Shown piece by piece: positions 24,785-32,539 of a stretch of DNA of 64,000 nt. The stretch is from an uncultured Cryptobacterium sp. (GTDB taxonomy: Bacteria > Actinomycetota > Coriobacteriia > Coriobacteriales > Eggerthellaceae), in contig CATYOF010000004.1 of assembly GCA_958410215.1 (NCBI GenBank), forward strand, positions 62,001 through 126,000, in the 5' to 3' direction. The notes beneath the pieces were generated by a model. It was not told the DNA's origin. It saw nothing but the letters and a program-made list of their open reading frames with translations, and searched no databases. Made by a program: the position numbers and the translations under genes. Each line of letters opens with the position of its first letter. Position 1 is the first letter of the stretch.

Positions 24785-25801
24785 CTAATTGAATAGGAGA
24801 CGTCTAAGTTCTATTTGCTTTTGATAAAATCCTTTTGGTTTCTTGATTCGATGGTTAAGTGTTTTGCCTATTAATAGAGCTGTCTGTTCAAATTCGTATA
24901 CATCAAATAGCATTCTGCGGGTTATGGTAATAGTTCTGATTCCATTCAAATCGAGTAAATTACTTCGCTGAACGTCGTTATATAGCGAACGTTTATCTAT
25001 GTGAAATTTATCGCTATTGTATTCAACAACTAATCTTTCTTTTTGCCATACTAAGTCTCCGATAAAGAAGTCATGTGAAGTAAGTTTTCTAGTTCCATAA
25101 GTTAATGGAATTGTTTTGTTGAGCTCAGGAAACGGAATTCCGTAGCCTCCGTATTTGTAAGGAAGACAAAGAAGTAAGGTGCATGCTGTTTCCATGGGTG
25201 AAGCAGAATTGTCTCTAATATAAGGCAAGGCCTGCCTGGCGAGTTTGGATCCTCGAAGAGGTTTACCGCTCTTTATAAAGCTTTGTATAGAGGCAGTTGA
25301 AACATGCGGATTAAAACGTAGACCGTTGTACCTTCCGCATAATTGAAAACCAAGTTGTATTACTTTAATAAGCGACTTCTTCTGACATAGTTGAACAAAA
25401 GATAACTGGGGACTAACTATAAAAAGTATCTCGTTAATTTTGAAAATGCTATTGGGTGGAAGCGCGCTACAGTGAGTATGAGGCGAAATGACTGCTTCCA
25501 TTTGTTTAAATGGGCGGGGATTTATACCTACCAGTCGATGTTTGCCAGGTGTCAATATATGTAGTGTGCTGTCCTTCACGAATGCTTGTAAGGAAAGAGG
25601 GTGTAGGTTTTCTCTATTTAATTCTGCCGCTGATAAATAGGGGGCATATTGTAAATTTGTTTTTACAGGAAGTAACTTATAAGGAGTTATTGAGCTCCAA
25701 AACCATGCTGCGCTGCTATGTGAAATCGTTATTCCTTTCATGCTTCTAGCGTAGGAGAGAAAACTAACATAAAAGAGAACTTTTTGACACAGCCAGCGCA
25801 C
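24785..25801 (-). CDS. Hypothetical protein, possible DUF559/Vsr-like nuclease fold
   Basis: A 338-residue protein of no confidently recognised family. The C-terminal third has METACTLLL, then SHDFFIGDLVWQKERLVVEY with D and E-x-N-S-D-K spacing, and DVQRSNLLDLNGIRTITITR. That order (helix Glu, Asp, Glu-strand, basic helix, R-strand) resembles the Vsr/DUF559 restriction-like fold found at the end of AbiEi-like proteins. The N-terminal part has no clear domain. The start is uncertain: GTG 25801 has AAGAGAG nearby, ATG 25741 has none. It lies alone, beside the inverted-repeat element. Function unknown. Confidence 0.5.
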   Translation of the reverse strand: MRWLCQKVLFYVSFLSYARSMKGITISHSSAAWFWSSITPYKLLPVKTNLQYAPYLSAAELNRENLHPLSLQAFVKDSTLHILTPGKHRLVGINPRPFKQMEAVISPHTHCSALPPNSIFKINEILFIVSPQLSFVQLCQKKSLIKVIQLGFQLCGRYNGLRFNPHVSTASIQSFIKSGKPLRGSKLARQALPYIRDNSASPMETACTLLLCLPYKYGGYGIPFPELNKTIPLTYGTRKLTSHDFFIGDLVWQKERLVVEYNSDKFHIDKRSLYNDVQRSNLLDLNGIRTITITRRMLFDVYEFEQTALLIGKTLNHRIKKPKGFYQKQIELRRLLFN

Positions 25802-25835
25802 ATCAGGCTCTCTTAAATGTGAGAAAACTTATAAG

Positions 25836-25879
25836 TAAGGAAATAGCGGACGGTAATTAAGGAAACAGCGGACGGTAAT
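25836..25879. repeat. 22-nt tandem duplication
   Basis: Two adjacent 22-nt copies, each beginning TAAGGAAA and ending AGCGGACGGTAAT, differ at one base (T/C at unit position 9). Confidence 0.9.
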
Positions 25880-26024
25880 TGATACAGAAGAACCACGATC
25901 AACGCGTGTGTCCAGGATATTGCACAGCGCGTATCCTTCGAGGGTTTCCAAAGCTGATTATTTCTTCTTGGGTAATTTATCGTGTTAGGCTGCCAATCAA
26001 CCCTGACTATGATAGTTGCGCGGT

Positions 26025-26723
26025 TTAGCTACGTTGTGACGCTAGAAGTTCCAAAAGAAGCTGAACACGTGTTCCTAAGAAATAGGTTGTAGTGTCTAAG
26101 AAATTGCGAATGGAATCTTCAGGAAGAATGAAGGATTCAATAAGCTCATTTGATTCAGGATGGGCGTCTCCTGCTTTTTCTACTTTCGCAAATACGACCA
26201 GTACATTTTCATCAGTCATGCCAACTGAAGAAAATCCAGGTTGAGCCAGAGCTCTAATAGGCTGGTCTATATCTTTTCTAAGGCGATAGCCTGTTTCTTC
26301 ACGTAACTCGCGATCAACAGTGGTTGCTATATCTTCTCCCTCATCAATAAGTCCTGCAGGGAATGCTGCAAATACACCATTAACAGGGTAGCGGAATTCT
26401 TTAATCATTAAGTAGCTGCCGTCAGGGAGTTCGGGAACGATACATACTGCGTCGCAGTTTTTAATACGCGTTTCTAATGTTGAGGCTAAAGTGGCTTGAG
26501 ATTCATTTTGATCATGGCGATTAGAAGAACTTTGCGCATTACATAAAAGTTCGTTCCTATATGCTTCAAGTGGCTTTCGAGAAGTGCTTTCGTAGGTATA
26601 GAGCGATCCGTCAGGCTTTTCGTAAGTGAGGATGTACTTTTTGATCCAGCCATCGCTTACTTGCTCGATTTTAACGAGCTCAGGCAAATTGTCTTCAAAG
26701 TGAGCAGGAGAAATTGCGTTCAT
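26025..26723 (-). CDS. Nudix hydrolase, ADP-ribose pyrophosphatase-like
   Basis: A 232-residue protein with a complete Nudix box: GLIDEGED followed by RELREETGY, i.e. G-x5-E-x7-R-E-L-x-E-E-x-G. Upstream strands EFRYPVNGVFAAFPAGLI place it nearest ADP-ribose/NUDT5-like pyrophosphatases (conserved R-P/A-x-x-P-A-G). It would hydrolyse nucleoside-diphosphate sugars or ADP-ribose. The substrate is inferred. It is divergent from nudC across a repeat-filled gap. Confidence 0.85.
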   Translation of the reverse strand: MNAISPAHFEDNLPELVKIEQVSDGWIKKYILTYEKPDGSLYTYESTSRKPLEAYRNELLCNAQSSSNRHDQNESQATLASTLETRIKNCDAVCIVPELPDGSYLMIKEFRYPVNGVFAAFPAGLIDEGEDIATTVDRELREETGYRLRKDIDQPIRALAQPGFSSVGMTDENVLVVFAKVEKAGDAHPESNELIESFILPEDSIRNFLDTTTYFLGTRVQLLLELLASQRS

Positions 26724-26754
26724 GGTTCATCCTTTATTGATCGAAAGTAAAAAA

Positions 26755-27000
26755 CTGCTTGCAAAAGCTATACAAAAGCTTAATGAAAGCCACGCCGAAG
26801 CTTGCGAAGAGCCGTACGAAAGTTTGTGAACTACCACGCAAAAGTCTGCAAAAGCCGCGAAAAACTTGCTAAAAGTTAAGCAAAAGTTTTCGAAGAGCTA
26901 CAAAGCTTTCTAAGTCACGCAAGGTCCGCTTAATGCAAGCCGCTATAAAAGCCTATCAAGTCATGTAAAAGCTCGCTAAAGCTACGTAAATTAGTCTACC
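26755..27000. repeat. Degenerate array of GCAAAAGCT-like units, about 11-nt spacing
   Basis: Some twenty loosely related units (GCAAAAGCT, ACAAAAGCT, GCAAAAGCC, GCTAAAAGTT, GTAAAAGCT, GCTAAAGCT and similar) follow each other at roughly 10-12 nt, i.e. short A-tracts near helical phase. It fills the gap between divergent Nudix genes. It encodes nothing recognisable and no hairpin dominates. Confidence 0.6.
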
Positions 27001-27061
27001 GCAAGAAAAGATCGATGTGGAAAGAGTATATTAGAACAGTGAAAGGAAACGGTGGTCGACT

Positions 27062-28066
27062 GTGTTTCAAGATATTGAACCGCACTCTTTTTGTAACGAT
27101 TTTGCATGGGTAGAACCCGAATCTTCGGATCGAATTCTTATTTACAGAGGAAGCAGTGTTCTGGTTGCAAAAAGCTCAGAGGACACCCTTCATTTTCCTA
27201 GCTATGATGCCCTGCGCAAGGCAAAAGTAGTAGGAGAGTCTTGCAAGCCGCAGTCAGAAGCGTCCAGTATTCCGCTGCGTTTAGATGGACAAAAGCCCTC
27301 AGCGTTGCTCCTATTTACTGTTGGAGACACAGCATATTTTCGATGCGAAATTGACGATGAAGCTCTGGAAGAATTCTTGAGCGCTAAACGAGACGAAGCA
27401 CAGTCTGAAACTCAAACTGAAACGTCCGCCAAAGCACAGCAACCAAAGTTGACCTATGAATTTATCCCCGTGGCACAATTGCGCAATTATCAACCAAAAC
27501 ATCGCGTTTTTGCAGGAATGGTGGGTTATGAGTATCACGTGTGGTACGACACGCATCATTTTTGTGGTCGATGCGGTTCGAAAATGCAGCATGGAATTGT
27601 CGAACGAATGCTGCAGTGTCCTGAATGTGGTTGTATGGAGTTTTCGCGGCTATTCCCTGCGGTAATTATTGGCATCGTGGATAGGCAACGTAATAAAGTG
27701 CTGGTTTCTCGCTACGCGGGTCGCCAATACAAGAGTTATGCGCTTATAGCAGGTTTTTGCGAAATGGGTGAAACGGTTGAGCAAACCGTTCATCGCGAGG
27801 TAATGGAAGAGGTTGGCTTAAAGGTGACAAACCTTCGCTATTACAAAAGTCAGCCGTGGCCTCCTTCTTCGTCGCTTCTTTTTGGCTTCTTTTGTGACTT
27901 GGATGGTGAGAGCTCTATTACGCTTGATGATCATGAGCTTGAAGAAGCTGAGTGGCTCTCTCGTGAAGATTTACCTGATGACGAAGACTACTCGTTAACA
28001 CGCGAGATGATGGGCGTGTTGCGAAAAGGAGAAGAAACAAAGTATCCCCTTGCTTTTTATAGATGA
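27062..28066 (+). CDS. nudC: NAD(+)/NADH pyrophosphatase NudC
   Basis: A 334-residue protein with the NudC layout: a variable N-terminal domain, a zinc ribbon (CGRCGSKM then CPECG), the Nudix box GFCEMGETVEQTVHREVMEEVG and the diagnostic SQPWPPSSSLLFGF (usually SQPWPFPxS). It cleaves NADH to NMNH and AMP and can remove NAD caps from RNA. The start is GTG 27062 behind AAAGGAA/GGTGG. A Glu/Thr/Ser-rich insertion lies around residues 105-130. Confidence 0.92.
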   Translation: MFQDIEPHSFCNDFAWVEPESSDRILIYRGSSVLVAKSSEDTLHFPSYDALRKAKVVGESCKPQSEASSIPLRLDGQKPSALLLFTVGDTAYFRCEIDDEALEEFLSAKRDEAQSETQTETSAKAQQPKLTYEFIPVAQLRNYQPKHRVFAGMVGYEYHVWYDTHHFCGRCGSKMQHGIVERMLQCPECGCMEFSRLFPAVIIGIVDRQRNKVLVSRYAGRQYKSYALIAGFCEMGETVEQTVHREVMEEVGLKVTNLRYYKSQPWPPSSSLLFGFFCDLDGESSITLDDHELEEAEWLSREDLPDDEDYSLTREMMGVLRKGEETKYPLAFYR

Positions 28067-28076
28067 TTGGAGTGTC

Positions 28077-28184
28077 GGGTTTTGGCAAGTGCTGGTCATT
28101 GGTAAGTATGTGCGGGGTTTTGGCAAGTGCTGGTTTCTGATTAGTGTCAGGCTTGGTAAATATTAGGTTTTGGTAGTACTGCTT
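28077..28184. repeat. Tandem repeat, 20-nt exact core in 38-nt spacing
   Basis: GGGTTTTGGCAAGTGCTGGT occurs exactly at 28077-28096 and 28115-28134, and a diverged third copy (AGGTTTTGGTAGTACTGC) is near 28165. The intervening segments also resemble each other. Non-coding. Confidence 0.85.
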
Positions 28185-28208
28185 CAGCAAGAGAGCAAAG
28201 GTTAAGAT

Positions 28209-28526
28209 ATGTGGGGGATTGCGGTTATTATAGCTGCATGTTGTTTAGCATTCGGTGCGGTTGATGCTGCGGCGAAAATGCGTGAAAAGAAACAGGCAGC
28301 TTCAAATTCAGGATCGGACGCTGAATCAACTCTTACACAAGATCGCAAACAAAACGATGAAGCAACTTTAAAAGATGAATATAGCTTTTCTAACCTCAAA
28401 CCAAACTACCAGTTAGATGCTGATTTGAAGCCTGAAGTGCATTCTAAGGTAAATTACGAATCGGGCTATGAGCAAAATACTGAGCACGACCGTATAAATC
28501 AAACGCAAAGGAGCAATGATGACTAA
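28209..28526 (+). CDS. Small single-helix membrane-anchored protein, unknown
   Basis: A 105-residue protein: one hydrophobic N-terminal helix (about residues 2-20, with Cys-Cys at 11-12) then a long polar region rich in Asp, Glu, Gln, Asn and Ser, probably disordered. AAAGG lies 8 nt before ATG. Its end overlaps the next gene by 11 nt, so the two are probably co-translated. No family is recognised. Confidence 0.6.
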   Translation: MWGIAVIIAACCLAFGAVDAAAKMREKKQAASNSGSDAESTLTQDRKQNDEATLKDEYSFSNLKPNYQLDADLKPEVHSKVNYESGYEQNTEHDRINQTQRSNDD

Positions 28527-28881
28527 CGTCCTCTTTTTGGAATACCCAAAATGTTCAACCTGCAAAAAGGCTAAGAAGTGGCTTGATGATCATGGAATCA
28601 GCTATAAGGATCGCCATATTGTTGAAAACAACCCAAAGGTGGAAGAACTTAAAGCCTGGCAGGGAAGAAGCGGACTTCCATTGAGGCGCTTTTTTAATAC
28701 CAGCGGTATGCTCTACCGCGAACTTGGAGTTAAAAAACGCTTTGAAGAAGGTATGACTGACGAAGAGGCTTTTGATCTTCTTGCGACTAATGGTATGTTG
28801 GTAAAACGCCCTCTTGTTATTGGTGAAGATTTTGTTTTGGTAGGGTTTAAAGAAGCACAATGGGAAGAGGCTCTTCTGTAG
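28516..28881 (+). CDS. ArsC/Spx-family thioredoxin-fold protein
   Basis: A 121-residue protein with N-terminal CSTCKKA (a CxxC in place of the single Cys of classical ArsC), RHIVENNP, and the RPLVIGED cis-Pro segment near residue 98. This is the layout of YffB/Spx/MgsR-like proteins. Without further evidence it could be a glutaredoxin-type arsenate reductase or an Spx-like RNA-polymerase-binding regulator. ATG 28516 or 28519 both suit AGGAG. Confidence 0.8.
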   Translation: MMTNVLFLEYPKCSTCKKAKKWLDDHGISYKDRHIVENNPKVEELKAWQGRSGLPLRRFFNTSGMLYRELGVKKRFEEGMTDEEAFDLLATNGMLVKRPLVIGEDFVLVGFKEAQWEEALL

Positions 28882-28985
28882 TTATTGCCGATTTCCTCGG
28901 AAACGTAGAGGCTGATAAATTACCGTCTTTCTTGTAGCGGAAAAGTTTGCATCTAACCGAATAATTGTCCTAGGGATTTATAGTT

Positions 28986-29017
28986 CGCAGCCCATCAGTT
29001 AAAGCTGATGGGCTGCG
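28986..29017. terminator. Hairpin after the ArsC/Spx-like gene
   Basis: A perfect 13-bp stem, CGCAGCCCATCAG/CTGATGGGCTGCG, around TTAAAG, but only a weak T-run follows. It may serve both strands. Confidence 0.6.
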
Positions 29018-29054
29018 TTGTCTTGCGAGGCAAAGGCCTTAGCTATGTGGGCGC

Positions 29055-29103
29055 CTTTACGATGTAAACTCTCTTGCAGGATGAGTATCTTTACGATGTG
29101 AAC
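29055..29103. repeat. Direct repeat CTTTACGATGTRAAC, 34-nt period
   Basis: CTTTACGATGTAAAC at 29055-29069 and CTTTACGATGTGAAC at 29089-29103. Confidence 0.8.
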
Positions 29104-29138
29104 ACCTTGTCGAAAACCAACTTCAGATTCCCACGATA

Positions 29139-30440
29139 TTAGCGATGATCTGGTCCGAAAGACACTTCGTCGAGTGATGCAGGTGTGTCACCGTCAAAAC
29201 AATGTACGTAATTCTTTTCCTCGAACGCCTGAATATCTGCCGTGCTGTAGCCTAATTCTTCCAAAACAGAAGCGGTATCGTAGCCGAGTGGTTTAGCGCG
29301 CGTGATTTCAGGATCACCAACCGAAGCCATACGAACAGGACTGGTGGTAATGCAATGATCACCGATACTGTCATAGTGAATAGGACGCAAAATGTCATTT
29401 GCGTAGGCTTCTTCATCTGCCATAACATCATCCATGGTATTGCAGCGTGCGTAGGGAACGTCTTTTTCGATAAACAAGGCTTCCCAGTAATCCCAATTAT
29501 GCTGCGCGAAAGCATCGCCCATAAGCTTTACCACGGTGGCAACATCGCCTGTTTCATTGATTTTGGCGCAGTTGGTGTAACGTTCATCTTCTGCGTATTC
29601 CGGCAGGCCAATAAGACGCATAACAAATGGATACCAAGCATCATAAGAGCCGTAGCAAATGAGGAACCATACCCCATCTTTGGTACGGTAGCAATTGTTG
29701 GTAGGGCATGGTGCTTGGCTACGGTTTTTTGGAAAAGGAACACCAAAGGGTTGCGATACTACGGGAGCCTGCATGGCCCAAAGTGCCATATGATGTAAGT
29801 TAACCGTAACAAGATCTCCTACGCCTGTCTGTTCAGCGCGCCATAAAGCGCTCATAAGGCCCATACCTAGAGCAATGCTAGCGTTCCAGTCTCCGAAGGC
29901 GGCCGGCATATTGCCAGGCATAAAATGCTCACCAGCTTGAGGGATAGACATTAACAATCCACCACGTGCTGAATAACAGGTAGCGTCAAAGCCTTTAGCA
30001 TCTTTCATGGGGCCACGATCGCCGTAACCGCGCATTTGACCGTAGACAAGCTTAGGAAATTGCTTGTGTAGGGATTCATAATCAAATCCAAGACGTTTTA
30101 AGCTTGGAGTACGCAGGCTGGTAACAAAAATATGCGCTTTTTCGATAAGTTTAAGAGCTACTTCGCGGCCACCTTCACTGCGTACATCAAGCGATAAGAA
30201 CTTTTTATTAGCATTACTCATGTCGAAAGCGGGGTTATCCATGCCAAGCTCAGGCATGCCGAATCCGGGGCCATCCAGGCGGTGCAAATTGCCTGTAAGG
30301 GTTTCTATCTTGTATACGGTTGCACCTAATTCTCCTAGCAAGCGAGGGCAGGCAGGCATGGCAACGTAATCACCTAGCTCTACCACAACAAGCCCTTCGA
30401 GTCCTTTAGGAAGCTCGTTTTCATTTATAACTGATCCCAT
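29139..30440 (-). CDS. CaiB/BaiF-family (class III) CoA-transferase, FldA/HadA-like
   Basis: About 433 residues. Class III signatures are present: EGLVVVELGDYVAMP at the N-terminus, catalytic Asp152 in GFDATCYSARGG, AFGDWNASIALGMGLMSAL and the C-terminal LEELGYSTADIQAFE. Segments NPAFDMSNANKK and GYGDRGPMKDAKGFD resemble enzymes that activate aryl- or alkyl-lactates (FldA, HadA) more than carnitine CaiB, as far as memory allows. ATG 30440 was chosen: GGAGG lies 6 nt before it, inside a longer open frame. With the acyl-CoA dehydrogenase 2.1 kb upstream it suggests reductive fermentation of an amino-acid-derived acid. Confidence 0.85.
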   Translation of the reverse strand: MGSVINENELPKGLEGLVVVELGDYVAMPACPRLLGELGATVYKIETLTGNLHRLDGPGFGMPELGMDNPAFDMSNANKKFLSLDVRSEGGREVALKLIEKAHIFVTSLRTPSLKRLGFDYESLHKQFPKLVYGQMRGYGDRGPMKDAKGFDATCYSARGGLLMSIPQAGEHFMPGNMPAAFGDWNASIALGMGLMSALWRAEQTGVGDLVTVNLHHMALWAMQAPVVSQPFGVPFPKNRSQAPCPTNNCYRTKDGVWFLICYGSYDAWYPFVMRLIGLPEYAEDERYTNCAKINETGDVATVVKLMGDAFAQHNWDYWEALFIEKDVPYARCNTMDDVMADEEAYANDILRPIHYDSIGDHCITTSPVRMASVGDPEITRAKPLGYDTASVLEELGYSTADIQAFEEKNYVHCFDGDTPASLDEVSFGPDHR

Positions 30441-30913
30441 ACATCCCTCCATATTGTCATTACCGAGCATTTCCTGTGCCGCAAAATGAAGCGATGCGAC
30501 AACGGAATACCTTGTGATGCTTAAAATAACATGCTCTAGTTTAAAGCGAACGAAATGACGAACTTGTTTAAAAGTAGATTAACTATTGCTGAGAGTTTGC
30601 TGTTATAGAAAACATTTTCTGAAGGATGTCTGCGGGTGTTTTCCTGAGTGAGGGCATTTGATAGTGAACTATTGCATAATGTCGGCGAATAGTGCTCAAC
30701 AAAGTTGTTTTCTAATGAATGGTGTGCTCGAAGTTGCTTGAAGCCTCAAGTCGCAGTGAGATGCAGTAAAAGAAAGAAGCCCCGAAGGGCTCCTTTCAAA
30801 GCGAAGATATGGTTTGAAGGACTTGGGCTTCAGCTTTAGAAACCTGCGTTTTAAAAGTTGGCCTACGCTTTAAAAGTTGGAAAGCGTGTGTTCTGCAATT
30901 TACCTTCTAGAAC
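30441..30913. other. Intergenic region with minus-strand terminator and a 19-nt-period duplication
   Basis: No gene is seen. It contains two TTTAAAAGTTGG copies (30850-30861 and 30869-30880, period 19) and the sstT terminator. The promoter of the CoA-transferase gene should lie at its left edge; none was convincing. Confidence 0.5.
30771..30795 (-). terminator. Minus-strand terminator of sstT
   Basis: On the minus strand AGCCC-TTCG-GGGCT, then TTCTTTCTTTT. It lies about 120 nt beyond the sstT stop. Confidence 0.7.
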
Positions 30914-32200
30914 TTAAGCCTCAGCTGCAACGGATTCGTTAGTGCTCGTACCTTCAGCTTTCCATTCCGCTGAATCCTTGCCAGGCTGGAAGTCAACACC
31001 TGCTTTACGGCGCTCTTTATAGTCTGCGGTAGCAGAGAATAAAGCGTCGGAAGAGGAGTTAATGGCAGTTTCAACGGAGTCCTGAATAACACCGATAACA
31101 AAACCAATACCAACAACCTGCATAGCAATATCGTTGCCGATGCCAAAAAGCGAGCAGCACAGAGGGATAAGCATCAAAGAGCCACCTGCAACGCCTGATG
31201 CGCCACAAGCACTTACAGCGGCGAGCACGCAAAGAATAGCAGCGGTGATGGGATTAACATCAATGCCCATGGTGTGAGCAGCTGCCATAGACATAACAGA
31301 AATAGTTACTGCAGCACCAGCCATGTTTACGGTTGCGCCCAAAGGAATGGCAACTGAATAGGTGTCCTTATGCAGACCTAAGCGGCGGCACAAGTCCATG
31401 TTGACCGGAATGTTTGCTGCGGAGCTACGGGTAAAGAATGCGGTAATACCGCTATCCTTCAAGCAACGGAATACTAAAGGATAAGGATTCTTGCGAATGT
31501 TCAGGAACACTAACAAGGGGTTTACTACTAAGGCAACAAAGAACATGCAGCCCAAGAGCACTGCAAGCAGCTGGCCGTATTCAATAAAGATTTCGGGGCC
31601 ATTTTCAGATACGGACGTGTAGATAAGACCCAGAATGCCGAAAGGTGCGCAAGCAATGACCCAGCGAACTATGGCAGAAATAGCATGGGAAATGTTGCTG
31701 AAGAAGTCGCGCGTTGCTTCAGAGGTGTAACGCATTGCAATACCCAATACGATTGCCCATACCAAAATGCCAAGGTAGTTAGCATTTACCAGTGCATCTA
31801 CCGGGTTTGCAACCATGTTGTTTAACAAGGTCATCAGCACTTCACCGATATCCGAAGGAATCGCTTCAGCTTCGCCAGGATCTGCCAAGGTAAGCGTAAT
31901 AGGGAAGGCAAACGATACGATGACGGCAGTAAACGCAGCACAGAGCGTACTAATTACATAGAGTGTAATAACGGTCCTCATGGACTTTGGTAGCTTAGTG
32001 CGGCTCAGTGCGTTAATAACCAAGAAGAATACCAGTAAAGGTGCTACCGCCTTCAAGGCATTTACGAACAAGGTGCCTAACAGCTCAACCACGATAAGGT
32101 CTTTCGGGCCGAAAAGGCCGATAAGGGCACCGATAATAAGGCCAATGACAATACGCTTGATTAAGCTCAAGCTTGTCCAGGCGTTTACGATTGCTTTCAT
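30914..32200 (-). CDS. sstT: Serine/threonine:sodium symporter SstT
   Basis: A 428-residue dicarboxylate/amino acid:cation symporter (DAACS fold) with the SstT-type hairpin AFFTRSSAANIPVNMDLCRRLGL, the GATVNMAGAA motif and a second serine-rich re-entrant loop SACGASGVAGGSLMLIP. It imports serine and threonine with sodium. ATG 32200 is preceded by GAGGAG at the right distance; the open frame extends 74 codons further without support. It lies between the CoA-transferase and acyl-CoA dehydrogenase genes, all on the minus strand. Confidence 0.93.
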   Translation of the reverse strand: MKAIVNAWTSLSLIKRIVIGLIIGALIGLFGPKDLIVVELLGTLFVNALKAVAPLLVFFLVINALSRTKLPKSMRTVITLYVISTLCAAFTAVIVSFAFPITLTLADPGEAEAIPSDIGEVLMTLLNNMVANPVDALVNANYLGILVWAIVLGIAMRYTSEATRDFFSNISHAISAIVRWVIACAPFGILGLIYTSVSENGPEIFIEYGQLLAVLLGCMFFVALVVNPLLVFLNIRKNPYPLVFRCLKDSGITAFFTRSSAANIPVNMDLCRRLGLHKDTYSVAIPLGATVNMAGAAVTISVMSMAAAHTMGIDVNPITAAILCVLAAVSACGASGVAGGSLMLIPLCCSLFGIGNDIAMQVVGIGFVIGVIQDSVETAINSSSDALFSATADYKERRKAGVDFQPGKDSAEWKAEGTSTNESVAAEA

Positions 32201-32539
32201 GTACAAACTCCTCGATTGGATAAGAAAAATGCAACTGCTAATTATAACTATCTCTGTTACGAAAAAGTAACACGGGTATTCGATATTTGCGGGAAGAGTC
32301 AAATAGCTCGACGAGGGGTTGGCAAGCGCCTGGCGCAACGACGCTGCGACGAACAATGCATAGCACAAAAAAGAGCTACTGTAACAATAGCGCAATGCGG
32401 GGCTGGGGGTAGCTATAGACATAAAAAATCAGGCTCCCCAAAAGAGGAGCCTGAAATATGCGTGCAGGATACCAAAACCAAGGAAGAAACGATTACGAAA
32501 GGGTCCTACACGTAAGAAGATGCGTTAATGGTACGAAGC
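32201..32539. other. Intergenic region upstream of sstT
   Basis: No gene is seen. It contains a terminator for the acyl-CoA dehydrogenase and a GTTAC/GTAAC hairpin. A minus-strand TATAAT (32246-32241) is a possible sstT -10 box without a good -35. Confidence 0.4.
32423..32454 (-). terminator. Terminator of the acyl-CoA dehydrogenase gene
   Basis: On the minus strand TCAGGCTCC pairs with GGAGCCTGA and is followed by six T. Confidence 0.82.

Noticed and set aside
26755..27000. The repeat field as a CRISPR array
   Set aside because: Units are short, degenerate and contiguous, with no constant repeat or unique 30-40 nt spacers, and no cas genes are present.
28077..28184. The 38-nt-period repeat as a CRISPR remnant
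   Set aside because: There are only two exact copies, the intervals resemble each other, and no cas genes are near.
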